A DNA stretch of 64,000 nucleotides, taken from positions 15,376,001-15,440,000 of the forward strand of contig CM082577.2 in NCBI GenBank assembly GCA_040954595.2. Reading direction: 5' to 3'. Positions 53,801-64,000 of the stretch are shown piece by piece. The stretch is from Balanoglossus misakiensis (lineage: Eukaryota; Hemichordata). The notes under the pieces are model-generated. The model was given only the letters and a program-made list of their open reading frames with translations. It did not search any database and was not told the DNA's origin. The number at the start of each line of letters is the position of its first letter. The first letter of the stretch is position 1. A program made the position numbers and the translations under genes.

Positions 53801-56800
53801 TGACTGGTCATTCATACTGTTTTCATTCATTCATTGCGGCATCAATATATTTTATCTATTCTAGCCAAAGAGCTTGGCACCTGTTGAAATGAACTCATCT
53901 GCTGTGGGCCAGTTTATTGGTGGCAGTTGAGCTGAGGAGAGCACCTTCCTTCCCGGCACGCCACCAAGTAAAGTTCCACGCCGCCCACCACAGATGCCAG
54001 CATTCATTCATGCGAGTGAGTGTAATTGCAAATTTGCCTATTCTAGATCTGTAATGGAAATGGAGAAAGTACCTTATATTTTCTGTAAAATAGACATTTA
54101 ATTGGCAAGCCGTCCTGCATCAATTATTAATTGTGTACATGCACTAAAGCGCCCTCACTGCTGGGTGTGTTGTATGGTCTTTAACCCTGTTTCAAATTAG
54201 AGTACTTTCTGCAATTTCAAGACAGATCTTACGTGCCATTGGAGAGCTCCATTGACTGGTCATTCATACTGTTTTCATTCATTCATTGCGGCATCAATAT
54301 ATTTTATCTATTCTAGCCAAAGAGCTTGGCACCTGTTGAAATGAACTCATCTGCTGTGGGCCAGTTTATTGGTGGCAGTTGAGCTGAGGAGAGCACCTTC
54401 TTTCCCGGCACGCCACCAAGTAAAGTTCCACGCCGCCCACCACAGATGCCAGCATTCATTCATGCGAGTGAGTGTAATTGCAAATTTGCCTATTCTAGAA
54501 TCTTACGTGCCATTGGAGAGCTCCATTGACTGGTCATTCATACTGTTTTCATTCATTCATTGCGGCATCAATATATTTTATCTATTCTAGCCAAAGAGCT
54601 TGGCACCTGTTGAAATGAACTCATCTGCTGTGGGCCAGTTTATTGGTGGCAGTTGAGCTGAGGAGAGCACCTTCTTTCCCGGCACGCCACCAAGTAAAGT
54701 TCCACGCCGCCCACCACAGATGCCAGCATTCATTCATGCGAGTGAGTGTAATTGCAAATTTGCCTATTTACGTGCCATTGGAGAGCTCCATTGACTGGTC
54801 ATTCATACTGTTTTCATTCATTCATTGCGGCATCAATATATTTTATCTATTCTAGCCAAAGAGCTTGGCACCTGTTGAAATGAACTCATCTGCTGTGGGC
54901 CAGTTTATTGGTGGCAGTTGAGCTGAGGAGAGCACCTTCCTTCCCGGCACGCCACCAAGTAAAGTTCCACGCCGCCCACCACAGATGCCAGCATTCATTC
55001 ATGCGAGTGAGTGTAATTGCAAATTTGCCTATTCTAGATCTGTAATGGAAATGGAGAAAGTACCTTATATTTTCTGTAAAATAGACATTTAATTGGCAAG
55101 CCGTCCTGCATCAATTATTAATTGTGTACATGCACTAAAGCGCCCTCACTGCTGGGTGTGTTGTATGGTCTTTAACCCTGTTTCAAATTAGAGTACTTTC
55201 TGCAATTTCAAGACAGATCTTACGTGCCATTGGAGAGCTCCATTGACTGGTCATTCATACTGTTTTCATTCATTCATTGCGGCATCAATATATTTTATCT
55301 ATTCTAGCCAAAGAGCTTGGCACCTGTTGAAATGAACTCATCTGCTGTGGGCCAGTTTATTGGTGGCAGTTGAGCTGAGGAGAGCACCTTCTTTCCCGGC
55401 ACGCCACCAAGTAAAGTTCCACGCCGCCCACCACAGATGCCAGCATTCATTCATGCGAGTGAGTGTAATTGCAAATTTGCCTATTCTAGAATCTTACGTG
55501 CCATTGGAGAGCTCCATTGACTGGTCATTCATACTGTTTTCATTCATTCATTGCGGCATCAATATATTTTATCTATTCTAGCCAAAGAGCTTGGCACCTG
55601 TTGAAATGAACTCATCTGCTGTGGGCCAGTTTATTGGTGGCAGTTGAGCTGAGGAGAGCACCTTCTTTCCCGGCACGCCACCAAGTAAAGTTCCACGCCG
55701 CCCACCACAGATGCCAGCATTCATTCATGCGAGTGAGTGTAATTGCAAATTTGCCTATTCTAGAATCTTACGTGCCATTGGAGAGCTCCATTGACTGGTC
55801 ATTCATACTGTTTTCATTCATTCATTGCGGCATCAATATATTTTATCTATTCTAGCCAAAGAGCTTGGCACCTGTTGAAATGAACTCATCTGCTGTGGGC
55901 CAGTTTATTGGTGGCAGTTGAGCTGAGGAGAGCACCTTCCTTCCCGGCACGCCACCAAGTAAAGTTCCACGCCGCCCACCACAGATGCCAGCATTCATTC
56001 ATGCGAGTGAGTGTAATTGCAAATTTGCCTATTCTAGAATCTTACGTGCCATTGGAGAGCTCCATTGACTGGTCATTCATACTGTTTTCATTCATTCATT
56101 GCGGCATCAATATATTTTATCTATTCTAGCCAAAGAGCTTGGCACCTGTTGAAATGAACTCATCTGCTGTGGGCCAGTTTATTGGTGGCAGTTGAGCTGA
56201 GGAGAGCACCTTCCTTCCCGGCACGCCACCAAGTAAAGTTCCACGCCGCCCACCACAGATGCCAGCATTCATTCATGCGAGTGAGTGTAATTGCAAATTT
56301 GCCTATTCTAGAATCTTACGTGCCATTGGAGAGCTCCATTGACTGGTCATTCATACTGTTTTCATTCATTCATTGCGGCATCAATATATTTTATCTATTC
56401 TAGCCGAAGAGCTTGGCACCTGTTGAAATGAACTCATCTGCTGTGGGCCAGTTTATTGGTGGCAGTTGAGCTGAGGAGAGCACCTTCCTTCCCGGCACGC
56501 CACCAAGTAAAGTTCCACGCCGCCCACCACAGATGCCAGCATTCATTCATGCGAGTGAGTGTAATTGCAAATTTGCCTATTCTAGATCTGTAATGGAAAT
56601 GGAGAAAGTACCTTATATTTTCTGTAAAATAGACATTTAATTGGCAAGCCGTCCTGCATCAATTATTAATTGTGTACATGCACTAAAGCGCCCTCACTGC
56701 TGGGTGTGTTGTATGGTCTTTAACCCTGTTTCAAATTAGAGTACTTTCTGCAATTTCAAGACAGATCTTACGTGCCATTGGAGAGCTCCATTGACTGGTC

Positions 56801-59800
56801 ATTCATACTGTTTTCATTCATTCATTGCGGCATCAATATATTTTATCTATTCTAGCCAAAGAGCTTGGCACCTGTTGAAATGAACTCATCTGCTGTGGGC
56901 CAGTTTATTGGTGGCAGTTGAGCTGAGGAGAGCACCTTCTTTCCCGGCACGCCACCAAGTAAAGTTCCACGCCGCCCACCACAGATGCCAGCATTCATTC
57001 ATGCGAGTGAGTGTAATTGCAAATTTGCCTATTCTAGAATCTTACGTGCCATTGGAGAGCTCCATTGACTGGTCATTCATACTGTTTTCATTCATTCATT
57101 GCGGCATCAATATATTTTATCTATTCTAGCCAAAGAGCTTGGCACCTGTTGAAATGAACTCATCTGCTGTGGGCCAGTTTATTGGTGGCAGTTGAGCTGA
57201 GGAGAGCACCTTCTTTCCCGGCACGCCACCAAGTAAAGTTCCACGCCGCCCACCACAGATGCCAGCATTCATTCATGCGAGTGAGTGTAATTGCAAATTT
57301 GCCTATTTACGTGCCATTGGAGAGCTCCATTGACTGGTCATTCATACTGTTTTCATTCATTCATTGCGGCATCAATATATTTTATCTATTCTAGCCAAAG
57401 AGCTTGGCACCTGTTGAAATGAACTCATCTGCTGTGGGCCAGTTTATTGGTGGCAGTTGAGCTGAGGAGAGCACCTTCCTTCCCGGCACGCCACCAAGTA
57501 AAGTTCCACGCCGCCCACCACAGATGCCAGCATTCATTCATGCGAGTGAGTGTAATTGCAAATTTGCCTATTCTAGAATCTTACGTGCCATTGGAGAGCT
57601 CCATTGACTGGTCATTCATACTGTTTTCATTCATTCATTGCGGCATCAATATATTTTATCTATTCTAGCCGAAGAGCTTGGCACCTGTTGAAATGAACTC
57701 ATCTGCTGTGGGCCAGTTTATTGGTGGCAGTTGAGCTGAGGAGAGCACCTTCCTTCCCGGCACGCCACCAAGTAAAGTTCCACGCCGCCCACCACAGATG
57801 CCAGCATTCATTCATGCGAGTGAGTGTAATTGCAAATTTGCCTATTCTAGATCTGTAATGGAAATGGAGAAAGTACCTTATATTTTCTGTAAAATAGACA
57901 TTTAATTGGCAAGCCGTCCTGCATCAATTATTAATTGTGTACATGCACTAAAGCGCCCTCACTGCTGGGTGTGTTGTATGGTCTTTAACCCTGTTTCAAA
58001 TTAGAGTACTTTCTGCAATTTCAAGACAGATCTTACGTGCCATTGGAGAGCTCCATTGACTGGTCATTCATACTGTTTTCATTCATTCATTGCGGCATCA
58101 ATATATTTTATCTATTCTAGCCAAAGAGCTTGGCACCTGTTGAAATGAACTCATCTGCTGTGGGCCAGTTTATTGGTGGCAGTTGAGCTGAGGAGAGCAC
58201 CTTCCTTCCCGGCACGCCACCAAGTAAAGTTCCACGCCGCCCACCACAGATGCCAGCATTCATTCATGCGAGTGAGTGTAATTGCAAATTTGCCTATTCT
58301 AGATCTGTAATGGAAATGGAGAAAGTACCTTATATTTTCTGTAAAATAGACATTTAATTGGCAAGCCGTCCTGCATCAATTATTAATTGTGTACATGCAC
58401 TAAAGCGCCCTCACTGCTGGGTGTGTTGTATGGTCTTTAACCCTGTTTCAAATTAGAGTACTTTCTGCAATTTCAAGACAGATCTTACGTGCCATTGGAG
58501 AGCTCCATTGACTGGTCATTCATACTGTTTTCATTCATTCATTGCGGCATCAATATATTTTATCTATTCTAGCCAAAGAGCTTGGCACCTGTTGAAATGA
58601 ACTCATCTGCTGTGGGCCAGTTTATTGGTGGCAGTTGAGCTGAGGAGAGCACCTTCTTTCCCGGCACGCCACCAAGTAAAGTTCCACGCCGCCCACCACA
58701 GATGCCAGCATTCATTCATGCGAGTGAGTGTAATTGCAAATTTGCCTATTCTAGATCTGTAATGGAAATGGAGAAAGTACCTTATATTTTCTGTAAAATA
58801 GACATTTAATTGGCAAGCCGTCCTGCATCAATTATTAATTGTGTACATGCACTAAAGCGCCCTCACTGCTGGGTGTGTTGTATGGTCTTTAACCCTGTTT
58901 CAAATTAGAGTACTTTCTGCAATTTCAAGACAGATCTTACGTGCCATTGGAGAGCTCCATTGACTGGTCATTCATACTGTTTTCATTCATTCATTGCGGC
59001 ATCAATATATTTTATCTATTCTAGCCAAAGAGCTTGGCACCTGTTGAAATGAACTCATCTGCTGTGGGCCAGTTTATTGGTGGCAGTTGAGCTGAGGAGA
59101 GCACCTTCCTTCCCGGCACGCCACCAAGTAAAGTTCCACGCCGCCCACCACAGATGCCAGCATTCATTCATGCGAGTGAGTGTAATTGCAAATTTGCCTA
59201 TTCTAGATCTGTAATGGAAATGGAGAAAGTACCTTATATTTTCTGTAAAATAGACATTTAATTGGCAAGCCGTCCTGCATCAATTATTAATTGTGTACAT
59301 GCACTAAAGCGCCCTCACTGCTGGGTGTGTTGTATGGTCTTTAACCCTGTTTCAAATTAGAGTACTTTCTGCAATTTCAAGACAGATCTTACGTGCCATT
59401 GGAGAGCTCCATTGACTGGTCATTCATACTGTTTTCATTCATTCATTGCGGCATCAATATATTTTATCTATTCTAGCCAAAGAGCTTGGCACCTGTTGAA
59501 ATGAACTCATCTGCTGTGGGCCAGTTTATTGGTGGCAGTTGAGCTGAGGAGAGCACCTTCCTTCCCGGCACGCCACCAAGTAAAGTTCCACGCCGCCCAC
59601 CACAGATGCCAGCATTCATTCATGCGAGTGAGTGTAATTGCAAATTTGCCTATTCTAGAATTCTTACGTGCCATTGGAGAGCTCCATTGACTGGTCATTC
59701 ATACTGTTTTCATTCATTCATTGCGGCATCAATATATTTTATCTATTCTAGCCAAAGAGCTTGGCACCTGTTGAAATGAACTCATCTGCTGTGGGCCAGT

Positions 59801-62800
59801 TTATTGGTGGCAGTTGAGCTGAGGAGAGCACCTTCCTTCCCGGCACGCCACCAAGTAAAGTTCCACGCCGCCCACCACAGATGCCAGCATTCATTCATGC
59901 GAGTGAGTGTAATTGCAAATTTGCCTATTCTAGATCTGTAATGGAAATGGAGAAAGTACCTTATATTTTCTGTAAAATAGACATTTAATTGGCAAGCCGT
60001 CCTGCATCAATTATTAATTGTGTACATGCACTAAAGCGCCCTCACTGCTGGGTGTGTTGTATGGTCTTTAACCCTGTTTCAAATTAGAGTACTTTCTGCA
60101 ATTTCAAGACAGATCTTACGTGCCATTGGAGAGCTCCATTGACTGGTCATTCATACTGTTTTCATTCATTCATTGCGGCATCAATATATTTTATCTATTC
60201 TAGCCAAAGAGCTTGGCACCTGTTGAAATGAACTCATCTGCTGTGGGCCAGTTTATTGGTGGCAGTTGAGCTGAGGAGAGCACCTTCTTTCCCGGCACGC
60301 CACCAAGTAAAGTTCCACGCCGCCCACCACAGATGCCAGCATTCATTCATGCGAGTGAGTGTAATTGCAAATTTGCCTATTCTAGAATCTTACGTGCCAT
60401 TGGAGAGCTCCATTGACTGGTCATTCATACTGTTTTCATTCATTCATTGCGGCATCAATATATTTTATCTATTCTAGCCAAAGAGCTTGGCACCTGTTGA
60501 AATGAACTCATCTGCTGTGGGCCAGTTTATTGGTGGCAGTTGAGCTGAGGAGAGCACCTTCTTTCCCGGCACGCCACCAAGTAAAGTTCCACGCCGCCCA
60601 CCACAGATGCCAGCATTCATTCATGCGAGTGAGTGTAATTGCAAATTTGCCTATTTACGTGCCATTGGAGAGCTCCATTGACTGGTCATTCATACTGTTT
60701 TCATTCATTCATTGCGGCATCAATATATTTTATCTATTCTAGCCAAAGAGCTTGGCACCTGTTGAAATGAACTCATCTGCTGTGGGCCAGTTTATTGGTG
60801 GCAGTTGAGCTGAGGAGAGCACCTTCCTTCCCGGCACGCCACCAAGTAAAGTTCCACGCCGCCCACCACAGATGCCAGCATTCATTCATGCGAGTGAGTG
60901 TAATTGCAAATTTGCCTATTCTAGATCTGTAATGGAAATGGAGAAAGTACCTTATATTTTCTGTAAAATAGACATTTAATTGGCAAGCCGTCCTGCATCA
61001 ATTATTAATTGTGTACATGCACTAAAGCGCCCTCACTGCTGGGTGTGTTGTATGGTCTTTAACCCTGTTTCAAATTAGAGTACTTTCTGCAATTTCAAGA
61101 CAGATCTTACGTGCCATTGGAGAGCTCCATTGACTGGTCATTCATACTGTTTTCATTCATTCATTGCGGCATCAATATATTTTATCTATTCTAGCCAAAG
61201 AGCTTGGCACCTGTTGAAATGAACTCATCTGCTGTGGGCCAGTTTATTGGTGGCAGTTGAGCTGAGGAGAGCACCTTCTTTCCCGGCACGCCACCAAGTA
61301 AAGTTCCACGCCGCCCACCACAGATGCCAGCATTCATTCATGCGAGTGAGTGTAATTGCAAATTTGCCTATTCTAGAATCTTACGTGCCATTGGAGAGCT
61401 CCATTGACTGGTCATTCATACTGTTTTCATTTATTCATTGCGGCATCAATATATTTTATCTATTCTAGCCAAAGAGCTTGGCACCTGTTGAAATGAACTC
61501 ATCTGCTGTGGGCCAGTTTATTGGTGGCAGTTGAGCTGAGGAGAGCACCTTCTTTCCCGGCACGCCACCAAGTAAAGTTCCACGCCGCCCACCACAGATG
61601 CCAGCATTCATTCATGCGAGTGAGTGTAATTGCAAATTTGCCTATTCTAGAATCTTACGTGCCATTGGAGAGCTCCATTGACTGGTCATTCATACTGTTT
61701 TCATTCATTCATTGCAGCATCAATATATTTTATCTATTCTAGCCAAAGAGCTTGGCACCTGTTGAAATGAACTCATCTGCTGTGGGCCAGTTTATTGGTG
61801 GCAGTTGAGCTGAGGAGAGCACCTTCCTTCCCGGCACGCCACCAAGTAAAGTTCCACGCCGCCCACCACAGATGCCAGCATTCATTCATGCGAGTGAGTG
61901 TAATTGCAAATTTGCCTATTCTAGAATCTTACGTGCCATTGGAGAGCTCCATTGACTGGTCATTCATACTGTTTTCATTCATTCATTGCGGCATCAATAT
62001 ATTTTATCTATTCTAGCCAAAGAGCTTGGCACCTGTTGAAATGAACTCATCTGCTGTGGGCCAGTTTATTGGTGGCAGTTGAGCTGAGGAGAGCACCTTC
62101 CTTCCCGGCACGCCACCAAGTAAAGTTCCACGCCGCCCACCACAGATGCCAGCATTCATTCATGCGAGTGAGTGTAATTGCAAATTTGCCTATTCTAGAA
62201 TCTTACGTGCCATTGGAGAGCTCCATTGACTGGTCATTCATACTGTTTTCATTCATTCATTGCGGCATCAATATATTTTATCTATTCTAGCCGAAGAGCT
62301 TGGCACCTGTTGAAATGAACTCATCTGCTGTGGGCCAGTTTATTGGTGGCAGTTGAGCTGAGGAGAGCACCTTCCTTCCCGGCACGCCACCAAGTAAAGT
62401 TCCACGCCGCCCACCACAGATGCCAGCATTCATTCATGCGAGTGAGTGTAATTGCAAATTTGCCTATTCTAGATCTGTAATGGAAATGGAGAAAGTACCT
62501 TATATTTTCTGTAAAATAGACATTTAATTGGCAAGCCGTCCTGCATCAATTATTAATTGTGTACATGCACTAAAGCGCCCTCACTGCTGGGTGTGTTGTA
62601 TGGTCTTTAACCCTGTTTCAAATTAGAGTACTTTCTGCAATTTCAAGACAGATCTTACGTGCCATTGGAGAGCTCCATTGACTGGTCATTCATACTGTTT
62701 TCATTCATTCATTGCGGCATCAATATATTTTATCTATTCTAGCCAAAGAGCTTGGCACCTGTTGAAATGAACTCATCTGCTGTGGGCCAGTTTATTGGTG

Positions 62801-64000
62801 GCAGTTGAGCTGAGGAGAGCACCTTCCTTCCCGGCACGCCACCAAGTAAAGTTCCACGCCGCCCACCACAGATGCCAGCATTCATTCATGCGAGTGAGTG
62901 TAATTGCAAATTTGCCTATTCTAGATTCTTACGTGCCATTGGAGAGCTCCATTGACTGGTCATTCATACTGTTTTCATTCATTCATTGCGGCATCAATAT
63001 ATTTTATCTATTCTAGCCAAAGAGCTTGGCACCTGTTGAAATGAACTCATCTGCTGTGGGCCAGTTTATTGGTGGCAGTTGAGCTGAGGAGAGCACCTTC
63101 CTTCCCGGCACGCCACCAAGTAAAGTTCCACGCCGCCCACCACAGATGCCAGCATTCATTCATGCGAGTGAGTGTAATTGCAAATTTGCCTATTCTAGAA
63201 TCTTACGTGCCATTGGAGAGCTCCATTGACTGGTCATTCATACTGTTTTCATTCATTCATTGCGGCATCAATATATTTTATCTATTCTAGCCAAAGAGCT
63301 TGGCACCTGTTGAAATGAACTCATCTGCTGTGGGCCAGTTTATTGGTGGCAGTTGAGCTGAGGAGAGCACCTTCCTTCCCGGCACGCCACCAAGTAAAGT
63401 TCCACGCCGCCCACCACAGATGCCAGCATTCATTCATGCGAGTGAGTGTAATTGCAAATTTGCCTATTCTAGATCTGTAATGGAAATGGAGAAAGTACCT
63501 TATATTTTCTGTAAAATAGACATTTAATTGGCAAGCCGTCCTGCATCAATTATTAATTGTGTACATGCACTAAAGCGCCCTCACTGCTGGGTGTGTTGTA
63601 TGGTCTTTAACCCTGTTTCAAATTAGAGTACTTTCTGCAATTTCAAGACAGATCTTACGTGCCATTGGAGAGCTCCATTGACTGGTCATTCATACTGTTT
63701 TCATTCATTCATTGCGGCATCAATATATTTTATCTATTCTAGCCAAAGAGCTTGGCACCTGTTGAAATGAACTCATCTGCTGTGGGCCAGTTTATTGGTG
63801 GCAGTTGAGCTGAGGAGAGCACCTTCCTTCCCGGCACGCCACCAAGTAAAGTTCCACGCCGCCCACCACAGATGCCAGCATTCATTCATGCGAGTGAGTG
63901 TAATTGCAAATTTGCCTATTCTAGATCTGTAATGGAAATGGAGAAAGTACCTTATATTTTCTGTAAAATAGACATTTAATTGGCAAGCCGTCCTGCATCA
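50818..64000. repeat. Satellite array C, continues past the right edge
   Basis: Same monomer types and diagnostic bases as array B. GAATTC-type junctions lie near 53769 and 59656. The first part differs from the start of array B by one extra 265-bp unit (about 52925). No end of the array is seen in the window. Confidence 0.97.
53620..59506. repeat. Higher-order satellite block in array C (5,887 bp)
   Basis: The monomer order follows block 3 at +18,287 bp up to about 57182, then departs with an extra 265- and 274-bp pair. It is 1,356 bp (three 452-bp units) shorter than block 2. The next block from 59507 carries the GCAGCATC and TTTATTCATT variants of blocks 1-2. Confidence 0.75.

Noticed and set aside
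21564-59698. Repeated 63-codon reverse frame in the GAATTC-type monomers
   Set aside because: It appears only where a two-base junction variant keeps the frame open, so it is a by-product of the repeat.
22313-63290. Repeated 70-73-codon forward frames in every short satellite unit
   Set aside because: They begin at TTG rather than ATG, exist only because the unit is copied, and have no promoter or recognisable domain. The 274-bp period is not a multiple of three, so they do not form a longer protein.

Overview
The window looks like nuclear DNA of an animal, probably a marine invertebrate such as a lancelet, mollusc or cnidarian; the species cannot be fixed. Evidence: GT-AG introns inside a SET-domain gene, a decayed LINE-type reverse-transcriptase tail, TATA promoters, AATAAA-type signals and long satellite arrays. 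There are no bacterial-style operons, tRNAs or rRNAs.

Region 1 (1-5235) is a compact, apparently intron-poor gene block. A very long reverse-strand frame runs off the left edge; it carries a C2H2 zinc finger and four in-frame 45-residue repeats. A four-pass membrane protein follows on the reverse strand. A forward PD-(D/E)XK nuclease-like gene is divergent from it across about 65 bp holding a perfect 14-bp palindrome. The compactness suggests an integrated DNA virus or large mobile element cut off by the satellite. This is inference, since no hallmark virus gene is visible.

Region 2 (5236-10866) is satellite array A: twelve 452-bp monomers plus a partial one.

Region 3 (10867-19026) is an 8.16-kb gene cassette. 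It holds (a) a 902-bp tandem duplication with a truncated gene copy; (b) two head-to-head genes that look like the N-terminal zinc/HTH half and the C-terminal RNase-H-like (DDE/D-like) half of one transposase-like family; (c) a four-exon gene joining a D5/RFX-like winged helix to a KMT5A-like SET domain; (d) a His-Me finger (His-Cys box) endonuclease gene with a 93-bp inverted repeat inside its coding region; (e) a diverged single copy of the satellite monomer beside a decayed LINE 3' end.

Region 4 (19027-42661) is array B, built from 452-, 274- and 265-bp monomers in 6.5-7.2-kb higher-order blocks. Region 5 (42662-50817) is a second, nearly identical cassette 31.8 kb downstream. Region 6 (50818-64000) is array C, of the same type as B. 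Cassette plus array therefore behaves as a tandem macro-unit of about 31.8 kb.

The most notable possibility is that the cassette (nuclease, DDE-like halves, histone-methylase-like protein with a DNA-binding domain) and the satellite are one unit: the satellite core is homologous to the cassette's own 3' end, so the array may have been born from the cassette. How the proteins act together is unknown; selfish mobility or amplification with self-directed chromatin modification is a hypothesis only.
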